Shown here one piece after another: positions 44,463 to 53,700 of a stretch of 64,000 bases of DNA (the stretch's first letter is position 1; each line of letters begins with the position of its first letter). Source of the DNA: Chitinivorax tropicus (GTDB lineage: Bacteria > Pseudomonadota > Gammaproteobacteria > Burkholderiales > SCOH01). The position numbers were made by a program, and so were the translations under genes. The stretch is from assembly GCF_014202905.1 (NCBI RefSeq), contig NZ_JACHHY010000022.1, forward strand, positions 23,631 through 87,630. Reading direction: 5' to 3'. Under the pieces are notes generated by a model. That model was given only the letters and a program-made list of their open reading frames with translations, was not told the origin of the DNA and did not search any database.

Positions 44463-46006
44463 CTGGTCGGTACATCATGCTTCAGTTGGATCGGCGTGGA
44501 GCGCGCATCCCCCGCCATGAAGACCAACGTGCCATCAATCGGTTTTTTCTCATCTTTCAGCGAAAGAACAACCACCAGACTTTTACCTTGCTGAGTCGTC
44601 ACCATGTTCACATTGTCGGTGCCAACCCCATTCAGTGACGCGACAGGTATGGTTTTGCTGCCCGTTGCGGTGATCTGGATCGGATCTTTCGTCAAGACCT
44701 GCACGCCTCGCAGCGGCTGGATAGTGATTCGATCAACTGTTTCAGGGCCGTGGCACAACTTGAGCTGTTCATCAGCCAACGTGACCTGATTGGATATCGA
44801 ATCATGGAGGCCCGAAACCGATGCCATGGCCGCCCGTAATACCTGCAGCTCCTTTTCCAATAAACGTTTGGACTTGTTGGCGGATTTACGGGTGTCGATC
44901 CCTGATTGCTGTTTGACTGGCGTTGCGTCCGTCGCTTGCTTGTCCTGCGGTGTAATCAGCTTAGGTATTTCAATCGCTTTGATCGCCTCCAAAGCCAATG
45001 CTGCATTAGGTTGTTGCTTGATGAGCTCGGTATTGACAGCATGGCTGATGGCCTCCGTGCTTCTATTCAGTGCAGCCTTGCGGTGGGCACCTTCCAATTG
45101 CTGGATCTGTTGATCTACTCGATTCAATAGGTTCTGTGCCTTGAGCACGACACTGTTTATTTCGTCAAAGTCCGGATATTGACAAACACTAGTCTTTTTC
45201 CCGCAGTTTTTATTGATGGATTGGTACAATTTACCGCCAGCTGTTCCAGCTAACGAGAGTGACGGCTGCTCACATTGCTTACCTAGGCTATTTGAGCAGG
45301 TTGGATTACTGCTTTCCTTTTCCATCTGTTCCTGAAGGTTCGAGACCGCTTTATTCAGCTTCAGAATCTGCGTTTCCTGCAGGGTGATTTCATCATTTGA
45401 AAGATACAGTAGCTTGCTTGCATGAATCTGACAGGACAAGCTTTCCATGCCAGACATCAAAATCAGCTGCCTGCTTTCCAATGGGGTGAGCCTGGATAAG
45501 GCAACGATGGCAGCAGCACCCAGGCCGTAGTTTCTGGCAGCAGCCCCACCGCCATGTGCTGCCAACTGGTAGATGGCTGCAGTACCCAGGCCAAATGCCG
45601 CATAGGTGGAAAATGCATTCTGCTTGGCGCTGAATTGAATTTCATCTTGCCATTTTTGATAAAGATACGTAGTTTGCGTTTGTGCTTTTTTCAACTCTGA
45701 TTGATTATTATTTCTCCAGGCCATTCTGAATTTAAAGGTATTGAATTGAGATTCCTTATTTTCATCAGGGCAGCGTGCATTTAGACTGTCTATATATGCC
45801 TTAACAATAGCTTGGCAATCGTGGTGGTTCGACGGTGATTCTTTCTGTGGCGGGGACGAGGCGTCATTTTGTGTGGTATCTTGAAAGACCGGTTGGGTGC
45901 TGCAACCATCTGTTACACAGGTGATCGCCGTTATGAGAAAGACAAGGCGAAAAGCTGTAGTGGTTGGAATTGAATTGAAGAGAATTCTAATATTCGAACG
46001 GAGCAT
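44459..46006 (-). CDS. Atypical lipoprotein-like coiled-coil protein, first gene of the wall-hydrolase cluster
   Basis: AGGAGG eight bases upstream fixes the ATG at 46006. The 515-residue product has a hydrophobic export segment (about 19-33) followed by DGCST, a lipobox-like site with Cys35 that is not canonical. Residues about 110-150 hold two Gly/Ala-rich hydrophobic stretches (AFGLGTAAIYQLAAHGGGAA) and about 180-400 are helical with coiled-coil character. The last 85 residues (from about 430) look like an Ig-like beta domain (VQVLTKDPIQITATGSKTIP). I do not recognise the family. Part of the gene is AT-rich (one 60-base stretch near 45,690 is 33 percent GC), unlike its neighbours. Its stop overlaps the protease gene start. 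Confidence 0.6.
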   Translation of the reverse strand: MLRSNIRILFNSIPTTTAFRLVFLITAITCVTDGCSTQPVFQDTTQNDASSPPQKESPSNHHDCQAIVKAYIDSLNARCPDENKESQFNTFKFRMAWRNNNQSELKKAQTQTTYLYQKWQDEIQFSAKQNAFSTYAAFGLGTAAIYQLAAHGGGAAARNYGLGAAAIVALSRLTPLESRQLILMSGMESLSCQIHASKLLYLSNDEITLQETQILKLNKAVSNLQEQMEKESSNPTCSNSLGKQCEQPSLSLAGTAGGKLYQSINKNCGKKTSVCQYPDFDEINSVVLKAQNLLNRVDQQIQQLEGAHRKAALNRSTEAISHAVNTELIKQQPNAALALEAIKAIEIPKLITPQDKQATDATPVKQQSGIDTRKSANKSKRLLEKELQVLRAAMASVSGLHDSISNQVTLADEQLKLCHGPETVDRITIQPLRGVQVLTKDPIQITATGSKTIPVASLNGVGTDNVNMVTTQQGKSLVVVLSLKDEKKPIDGTLVFMAGDARSTPIQLKHDVPTR

Positions 46007-46264
46007 TACAATACCTCCTGCCGCCCCCATTTCGGCTGTATCAGTACCTCATGGCGTACTTTTTAATATTGACTTAGGATTTGCCATATTTATTCATAGC
46101 ATGCGGCATTACCTTTTCAAGAAAACAGATAAGCAAATATATTGGGCATTACCATAATTACTTTATTGCAAATATGCGTATGCGTTGAAATTAAAATACC
46201 AAGTAACCCTAAAGCCAGATGCAACACCCAGCCTGCACGCAGGGTGATCCGAGCCATATCACCC

Positions 46265-47149
46265 TCAGCCCACGCGGGTTTCAACCATGTAAAACTGATC
46301 GAACACGGGCTCGCTCTCAAGCACCAGGTGCTCTGCTTGTCGCAGTGTGTGGAGGATGTCGCTGAAACGCTTGATGGTAGGCGGTGTCGATTGGAACTCA
46401 CGGATCAGCGCCGCGATGTCCTGCGGTGTTCCGCCCCAGAGCAAAGGCTCCCCATGTGAAGTGGCATAGCGGGCGGCCCGTTGGAACGCACGGGAGTCGA
46501 GTGTGTTCAGTTGAGCGCAATCAAAGATCAGCCGACTACCAGGGGCCAATTGCTTCGTCAATGTCTGCAAGGTGTAGCGAACAGCTTGATGATCGAGGTA
46601 ATAGGCCACCCCCTCCCAGATGACAAAGGTTGGCACATCGGCCAAGGCCTTACTCTGTGACAGAGTGGCCGCCCAATCGCCCATGAAATCGACGGCGATA
46701 TAGTGGACGCGGCTTGGCACGGTGATCTGGTGTGCATTCAGGATGGCCAGCTTGGCGGCTTGTGTGGCAGGGTGGTCTACCTCGATGAAGTGGGTATCTG
46801 CAAAGGCGGGGCGATAGGCGCGGTAGTCGAACCCCGCTCCCAGCAACAGGATCTGGCGAAAGCCCTGTGCGTAGGCCTCCGCCAGCCGATCATCGATATA
46901 CCGGTAACGCAGGGCCACTACATCACACATACCTCGCACCCCGGCCCGCAGATGTGCGCAGCCGCGCAGAACATGATACGTGAGGGTTCGAAAGGGCCCC
47001 TGCAGGATGAATCGCCAGCTTTGCCAAGGCGGTGGGATCATCTGCAGTGACAACGCATCATGCAGAATACGTTGATTGGGCGGTGCAATGCTGCAAAGCG
47101 CCCTGACTGCGGCCACATCTGCAGCGGTACGGCTGGCTCGATCGAGCAT
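46265..47149 (-). CDS. LCMT/Ppm1-family SAM-dependent methyltransferase
   Basis: The 294-residue protein has the leucine-carboxyl-methyltransferase-like core: ILLLGAGFDYRAYRP at the SAM-binding strand, FIEVDHPATQAAKLAIL, then VIWEGVAYYLDHQAVRYTL and LIFDCAQL. Bacterial members methylate carboxyl groups of small molecules or proteins and are often polyketide-related, but no such cluster is nearby. AGGGAGAG lies seven bases before the ATG. The intergenic 46007-46264, about 260 bases of AT-rich DNA, should carry the promoter of the upstream cluster and holds no gene I recognise. Confidence 0.8.
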   Translation of the reverse strand: MLDRASRTAADVAAVRALCSIAPPNQRILHDALSLQMIPPPWQSWRFILQGPFRTLTYHVLRGCAHLRAGVRGMCDVVALRYRYIDDRLAEAYAQGFRQILLLGAGFDYRAYRPAFADTHFIEVDHPATQAAKLAILNAHQITVPSRVHYIAVDFMGDWAATLSQSKALADVPTFVIWEGVAYYLDHQAVRYTLQTLTKQLAPGSRLIFDCAQLNTLDSRAFQRAARYATSHGEPLLWGGTPQDIAALIREFQSTPPTIKRFSDILHTLRQAEHLVLESEPVFDQFYMVETRVG

Positions 47150-47327
47150 GGCGCTCTCCCTGGGCAGGTGTTGTGGGCAATCTCTGATGATGAGGGATTA
47201 GACCATGCCGACAATACCCTGGCTGACGAAACGCTGCGATTCACACGACAACGTATCCCTGTGACTGCTGGTCATCAATAGCAAACGGTGGCTGGGCACG
47301 CCCCATGCCCATCCCATACATTGTGGC

Positions 47328-49415
47328 TCACTGACGGCGTAACGTTCCTCTGACTTCAAACCGGATGGTTTTCTCAGGCTGAAGGCCACCTTTGAAACCC
47401 AGTCTGTACTGGCCAGGTAGTGGCTGCCACCAGATGGCGCTGGCTGGCTGTCCCAGCGGCTTGCCGTTCAGCAGCCACTGTCCGGTTGTATCGGCCTCGA
47501 AACGGACGCGTTGCCGATTGACCGGGATGTCGGGGTCCAGTGCGATGATCTCGCCATCCGTTGGGTAGAGGATAGGATTGCCAACGGTACTGGTCTGCTC
47601 GATGACCGCTGTTTCCGTGCCCGCCAGAAAGACCTCACGGCGAGGCGGCTCGACAGCGGGGGTGAATTTCACCATCTGGCGGACGATCCCTTTTGGCGGT
47701 GCAACAGGCTGGCTGGGCTGATTGGCGTGTAAACGATGCACAACTTCACGCCAGGCCGGGGCGGCTCCGCTGACACCGGATACATTCCACATCGGCTCAC
47801 CGCTGAAATTGCCAACCCAGACACCAATGGTATAGCGGCTGGTGAAGCCGATGCACCAGTTGTCGCGCATGTCTTTGCTGGTGCCGGTTTTGACAGCGGA
47901 CCAAACTCGCGTCGCCAATGGGTTTTCAAGCCCGAAACTACTGGCCCGCGCACCCCGATCACTGAGAATATCACCAACCAGCCAGCTGGCTGCACCATCG
48001 CTGACCTGCACGCCTCGCGGCCTATTGCCTGGGATCAGGGTGGGCGTGCTGGCTTGTCCTTGATTGGCCAGCGTGCGATAGGCATTGGTGAGTTGCCACA
48101 GGCTGACATCCGCCGAACCCAGCGCCAACGAAAATCCATAGAAGTCAGCGCTCTGCGGCAAGTCCAGACCCAGTGCGTTGAGGTGTTTGTAGAAAGGCTC
48201 AATGCCGACCAACAGCAAGGTGCGGATCGCTGGCAGATTCAATGAGCCCGCCAGGCTGGTGCGCACACTGACCGTGCCACGGAAGGACTTGTCATAGTTT
48301 TGCGGCATATACAGACCGCCTGCCGTATCGATATTGACCGGGCTGTCATCCAGCAACGAAGCAGGGGTGAGCAAGCGTTGCGCGAACGCCATCTGATACA
48401 AGAACGGCTTGAGTGTAGACCCCGCTTGGCGCTTGGCCTGCACCCCATCGACTTGGCTACGGTCGAGATTCTCGCTCACATACGCCAAGACCTGCCCGCT
48501 CCGGTTGTCGATGACCAAGCCCGCAGCATTATGGGTGTTCTGCCGCTGCAGGTCGGCCAGCTGCCGGTGCAGGATCTCACGCACCGCTCGTTGCAGGTCA
48601 GCATCCAATGTCGACTTGACCGAGCGTCCTGCTTGATCGAGCAGCCGCTGGGCGACCTCCGGCGCATCATTGATGGCCAGCCGGTTCTTATTGGCCAGGC
48701 TCAGGGCTTGGCTGGCCAGCCCTTGCAGATAAGCACAGCCCACCCGTGCCTGCATCGCGTTGGCCAGCTCACAGGCCCGTCGAGAAATGGTATCGGCACT
48801 GGCATTAGGGCCACGTAACAACACGGCCAGGATGATACTTTCACCTTGATTCAAGCCGGCAGGCATTTTGCCGAATAACAACGTGCTGGCTGCGGCCACG
48901 CCGATGGCCTCTCCTCGAAAGGGGGCCAGGTTCAGATAGCCTTCCAGAATCTGATCCTTGCTCCAATCGGCTTCCAGCGCTTTGGCAGCGCGGATCTGCC
49001 CCAGTTTCTGCAACAGGCTGCGTCCATCTGGGCCAGCTTTCAGGTCTTCATCCAACAATCCGGCCAATTGCATGGTCAGCGTGCTGGCACCTCGATTGCC
49101 ACCCTCCGCCTGTTCTTTCGCGGCCCCAGCCAACGCTTGCCAATCGATGCCACTGTGTTCGAGAAAGCGGCGGTCTTCTGACAGGATGACCGCTTTTTTC
49201 AACTCGGGTGAGATATCGGGCAATGACACCCACTCAAGCCGCCGAACGTGCGGATTGATGCGCTTGCTGGCCAGAATCGCGCCTCGGCGGTCGAGCAACC
49301 AGCTTTCAGATGGCTGCCAGCCCTGCCTGACAGCTTGGAAGGCCGGGAGCGCAAAGGCGGACGAGGTACTGAGAAGCGTACAGAGTAAAAGCAGAGGGCG
49401 CTGTAATGAAATCAT
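47328..49415 (-). CDS. pbpC: Penicillin-binding protein 1C (bifunctional glycosyltransferase/transpeptidase)
   Basis: From the ATG at 49415 the protein has 695 residues, with an N-terminal signal anchor. The GT51 domain has EDRRFLEHSGIDW (Glu80) and GASTLTMQLAGLL. The transpeptidase has AGSTLKPFLYQ (nucleophile Ser) and VKTGTSKDMRDNW. A C-terminal PBP1C beta domain (about 605-695) ends the chain. In E. coli pbpC lies beside yfhM (alpha-2-macroglobulin), and here the same pair occurs with two small genes in between. PBP1C is thought to repair peptidoglycan with the A2M trapping invading proteases. A GTG at 49448 is an alternative start. Confidence 0.93.
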   Translation of the reverse strand: MISLQRPLLLLCTLLSTSSAFALPAFQAVRQGWQPSESWLLDRRGAILASKRINPHVRRLEWVSLPDISPELKKAVILSEDRRFLEHSGIDWQALAGAAKEQAEGGNRGASTLTMQLAGLLDEDLKAGPDGRSLLQKLGQIRAAKALEADWSKDQILEGYLNLAPFRGEAIGVAAASTLLFGKMPAGLNQGESIILAVLLRGPNASADTISRRACELANAMQARVGCAYLQGLASQALSLANKNRLAINDAPEVAQRLLDQAGRSVKSTLDADLQRAVREILHRQLADLQRQNTHNAAGLVIDNRSGQVLAYVSENLDRSQVDGVQAKRQAGSTLKPFLYQMAFAQRLLTPASLLDDSPVNIDTAGGLYMPQNYDKSFRGTVSVRTSLAGSLNLPAIRTLLLVGIEPFYKHLNALGLDLPQSADFYGFSLALGSADVSLWQLTNAYRTLANQGQASTPTLIPGNRPRGVQVSDGAASWLVGDILSDRGARASSFGLENPLATRVWSAVKTGTSKDMRDNWCIGFTSRYTIGVWVGNFSGEPMWNVSGVSGAAPAWREVVHRLHANQPSQPVAPPKGIVRQMVKFTPAVEPPRREVFLAGTETAVIEQTSTVGNPILYPTDGEIIALDPDIPVNRQRVRFEADTTGQWLLNGKPLGQPASAIWWQPLPGQYRLGFKGGLQPEKTIRFEVRGTLRRQ

Positions 49416-49469
49416 GGACTGGGTCGATGGCCGTCGTGCATTGAGCACGACGGCAGAGCAAGCAGGCTG

Positions 49470-50228
49470 CTACGACTGTGCCACAGCCTGATACGCATGG
49501 TCAGGCAGAGGCCGGTCTGCAAAGCAACGCGCCCACATGCGGTGACAATAGGCATTCAATTGAGGGTACTGGCGCGCATGATCGATGACCGGACTTTTCA
49601 CTGGCGTCCACAGTAGATTGGCCAGAAACCCGAATACAGTGGCATCGAGCGTGCAGGGCTGATTCCCCATGAAGAATGGCTTGTCACCGAGAAAAGCCAC
49701 AACAGCATCGATATCTTTACAGCCGAAGGCATAGATCTGCTCAGGGGTGTGATGGCCCATACCCTGACCCACGCAATCGCGCCGCAACTTGCGCTGGGCC
49801 AGGGTCTGTACCAGCTGCCGGACAACAGGTGGCAATTTGCCGAAGAACAGACCTCGCATCCAGGACCAGTTACGGTCATCCAGCCAGCGACCATACAGGG
49901 TCGGCCAATACAGGCTTTCCTCGAACATCCGTTGAAAAGCATGGGCCACGGCCCGGTCGGTTGCATCCAGGTGGTCGTCCAGCTGATCGTTGTAACGGGT
50001 TTTCAGGTGCTGGATGATGATCGACGAATCAGCAATGATCTGGCCATTGTCATCGATGAAAGGCAGCTTACGCTTGGGGGCGCGGAAAACATGATCTCCT
50101 TTGATCACTTCATAGGGTAGACCGGTCAAGCGGAAATACGTTTCCAGCTTCATGCAAAATGGGCTGATATTCGGCAGCCCCCACATGAGGGGAAATTGAT
50201 AGAGCTTGATAGGTGCAGTTGGCGACAT
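49470..50228 (-). CDS. Glutathione S-transferase-like protein (FAXC/Tom37-like)
   Basis: The 252-residue product has a thioredoxin-fold N-terminal half (IKLYQFPLMWGLPNISPFCM, KLPFIDDNGQIIADSS, IIQHLKTRY) and an all-helical C-terminal half. The NISPF-x-M-K-x-E-T-Y pattern is the FAXC/GST branch found widely in bacteria. Glutathione binding is probable; no substrate can be assigned. GGAG lies about ten bases before the ATG at 50228. It lies between the small lipoprotein and pbpC on the same strand. Confidence 0.8.
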   Translation of the reverse strand: MSPTAPIKLYQFPLMWGLPNISPFCMKLETYFRLTGLPYEVIKGDHVFRAPKRKLPFIDDNGQIIADSSIIIQHLKTRYNDQLDDHLDATDRAVAHAFQRMFEESLYWPTLYGRWLDDRNWSWMRGLFFGKLPPVVRQLVQTLAQRKLRRDCVGQGMGHHTPEQIYAFGCKDIDAVVAFLGDKPFFMGNQPCTLDATVFGFLANLLWTPVKSPVIDHARQYPQLNAYCHRMWARCFADRPLPDHAYQAVAQS

Positions 50229-50268
50229 GCTGATAGCTCCGAGACAGGTTGAAATAAATTCCGGCAGA

Positions 50269-50649
50269 TCAATGTTTGCTTTCGGTGGTCTTGCCTTTTT
50301 CTGCTTCTGCGCTCTTGTCACCCTCCTTGGCCGCGGGTTTGTCCTTTCCTTGGTCTTCCTCGGCAGCTTCGGTTTTGGGGTCAGGCTTCGGTTCGTCTGC
50401 TGGAGGGGCGATGTTGTCGATCTTCTTCTGCATCATGTAATCATGCATCTCTCGCCAGCCCGAATAGACCTCCGCCCGGTCTGCACGTGGGTTGCGCTTG
50501 TAGCAATCCTCAAGTGATCGGCCAGACAACCGACAGCCCGCACCAACCGCTTTGGCTTCACGTTGCTTGCGGTTGAGTGCATTGTTGATCTGATCGCATC
50601 CGGTGGTGCCCAGCAAGGCGACCAGCATCGAGATATGCAGTAGCTTCAT
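50269..50649 (-). CDS. Small lipoprotein-like protein with Lys/Glu-rich tail
   Basis: The 126-residue product starts MKLLHISMLVALLGTTGC, a signal peptide with a lipobox-like end and Cys at 18, so it is probably lipidated. A short conserved-looking region follows (GAGCRLSGRSLEDCYKRNPR with two cysteines, then YSGWREMHDYMMQKKI) and then a very charged Pro/Glu/Lys tail. Members that resemble this are short hypothetical proteins. AAGG ten bases upstream supports the start. It lies between the alpha-2-macroglobulin and GST-like genes, and its function is unknown. Confidence 0.6.
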   Translation of the reverse strand: MKLLHISMLVALLGTTGCDQINNALNRKQREAKAVGAGCRLSGRSLEDCYKRNPRADRAEVYSGWREMHDYMMQKKIDNIAPPADEPKPDPKTEAAEEDQGKDKPAAKEGDKSAEAEKGKTTESKH

Positions 50650-50783
50650 ATAGGTGAACCTTGTCATGGGTCGGCCATGTGGCTGGCCGACGGTCTTGTT
50701 CCACATGTTGCTGCCATTGTGCCCGATTGGTGCCACCCGGCCAATTGTGGCGCTGGGTGGCACGCGGCTACGCCCGATGTAGG

Positions 50784-53700
50784 TTATTGAATTCGGATCT
50801 CGTTGTTGGGCACCTCGCCAAACATCTCGGGCGCATACATGGCCTCGACCCGGGTCGGTGGCAACTGGAAGGTACCGCTATTATTGAGCCGCACCGTGTA
50901 TTCAATCGACCACTTGCCCTGTGGCAACCAGTCGTAGTAAGCACGATACGCATCCATGGCTGTCTCGACATACACTGGCCAGGCACCGGTGGTCTTGTCG
51001 CCCTGGCCCAGAATCGCTGAGTCGGTTTTCAGGCCACGATTCAGCAGGGTGCTGCCGCCTGGGATCGGGTCATTGACGGCCACCCACCCCATTTCAGCCA
51101 TGGCTTCAATATCCAGCTTGATGCGCATCACATCCCCTCGGCTCCAGGTGCCCGCTGTCTGTTGCACGACGGGGCTGATGGTTTTCTGGATGCGATAGCC
51201 GGTGAACAGCGGCTGCTTGAGCGGCACTGCCGCAATACTCTGAATGGTCAGCCACGGCTTGCCAGTCCCTTGCTGGGTCACAGTCAACTGGCTGCTGCCC
51301 TTGGGCCAGGTCAGCGATACCACCTCCCCCTTCGGTTGTTTGGCCCAGTCGATGGACTTAGCCTGCCCATTCACCTGAGCCTGGGTTTCACCCGTCACGG
51401 GAAGGGTCTCGAAACGCTGCGAGAAGCGATCATATGCCAACCGGCCCCAGGCATTGGCGGTGGTCAAGTCCCAATGCCCTTGACGTTGGCGACCCAGCGC
51501 GCCGTTGGCCAAGCGTGGCAGATCAGCCTGCCAGGCGGGCTCGTCCAACACCGTCAACAACAGGCGCACAGCATTGACATCTGCCGATTGCATGGCCCAC
51601 CACAGCTGGTCGGTCTTGTCCGTGGTCATGGCCAACACGGTGCCTTGCAGGTTGAGACGGTTACGCAGCAATTGCAGGGCCGCTTGCAGCCTGGTGTCGC
51701 GCTGCGGCAGATCAGCAGTGCGTTTCAGGATGTTGATCCAATCGAGCAGGCTGGAGGTGGGCCAGGTCTGCGGGCGAACATCCACCGTATCCACCAGATT
51801 GGGCCTGACCTTGCTGCTGCGCGATAGTGCTTCCAGCGCCGTCAGACGGGTGACATTGGCGTTGTCCCAAGGCATGGATTGGCGTTTGATGCGCCCTTCC
51901 AGCCAGCCGATCAGCGCTGATTCCATCTGCGTCTTTTGAGCCGCCGGCAATGCCCAGCCGCGCTCATGGGCAAGCGACAACAAATAGGCCGTCAGTTCGA
52001 TATTGCCCTCACTCTGCAAGCTGAAAAACTTGGCAAAGCCGTTACTGTCCAGCATGGCGGGCAAGTCTGCCGTGACGGTGTCCCAAATGGCCTTGTTGTT
52101 GAGCGCAACGGCGCGTGATGCACGTTGCTCCAGGCAGGTAAACCAGTAGTTCGACATATAGCGCTCGACACCATCCAGGCTGTCAGCCAGCTTGGCGCGG
52201 GCACCGATCTTGATAGCACCCCGCCCGACGATGGCATCATCTGGCAGCGCAACCGGCAGGCTCATCTTGCCCTCCAGCTGGCTCAAAGTGGCCTGAATGA
52301 TCCGCTCCGGCACAGCTTGTTGCACTTTTTGCACCAGCTTGACCTGATCATTGGCTCTACCACCTTCCTCCTCGACGCTCACCAGCCAATCCAGCTGGGT
52401 CTGATTGATCGGCACCGTGACAGACCAGCCGATCTCTTTCGCCTCACCAGGTTGCAGGCTTTCGCTGATGGCAGCGAGCGTGCTGCCCAGGCCATTGACC
52501 TGCGCATTGGCCTTGACCTTCATCGGCTTGTCAGTGGTATTTCGCAAGGTAAAGCCCGCACGGAAGCTGTCACCCTCCCGCACCACCGGTGGCAGACCCG
52601 ACAGCATCATCAGGTCCTTGGTGGCGCGGATGCTGGTACTGCCCGTACCAAACCGGTCCTGACCCGCCTGCGCCACAGCCACGATGCGGAAGCTGGTCAA
52701 GGAGTCATTCAGCGGGACCTCGACCGTAGCTTCTCCCGCTTCGTTCAGTACCACCTTGGCTTTCCAGAGCAACAGCGTGTCAAACAACTCGCGCGTCGGC
52801 ATCAGCCCACCTCCACCGCCGGCAGGCAGCGCTTTTTTACCAAAGTGGCGCCGCCCGATGATCTGCATCTGAGCGGTGGCCGTGGTGATGCCATAGCCAC
52901 GTTCCGCCATCATGCCTTCCAACAGGTTCCAGCTACGGTTGGGTGCCAGCTCCAGCAGCCCTTCATCGACCGCGGCCAGGGTCACTTCGCTTGGCTTGGG
53001 TAGCGGCTTGCCATCCGCCGTGCTGACTTTGATCTTGACCTGTGCCTTTTCACGGGTCTGATAGACCTGACGATCTGCATCCACCTTCACGGCCAGTTGC
53101 TGGCCCTGGTGGCCGACCTTGACCGATGCGATGCCCAGTCGATAGGCTGGTTTCCCCAGATCGATCATGGCAGTGGGTTGGATCGTATCTACCCGGCCCC
53201 GCACAGCCAGCACCGACACAAACATATTCGGCGCGAAATGCGACTTGATCGGAATCCGCACTGTGGGCTTCTGTGAGGTGATGCTCTGCACATACGCCTC
53301 GATGATACCCTCGCGTTCAACGGCGATCAGCGCCGTGGCTTGTTGGAATGGCATGCGAACTTGCAGTGCCGCCGTCTCACCCGGGTTGTAGCTGGTTTTG
53401 TCGGGGATCACGTCCATCCGGTCGCTGGTGGTACCGCCAAACCAGGCGCTTTCTTCTCCTTCGAACCAGGTTTCAGCATGGGCAAATGCATATTTGCCAT
53501 CCGGGTCGCGCGTGCCGACACGGACGGTGATATCACCAGACTCCTTGCCCATCACCTTACAAAAGGCCATACCCTTGGTGTCGGTCTTCGTGTTGCATAC
53601 CACACCCAGCGATTTGTGCTCGACTTGGTTTTCATAGGCATAAAAACCACCGACCAATCGCTTGCGATGCGAAAACACCCGGCTGTGATAGGCATTGACC

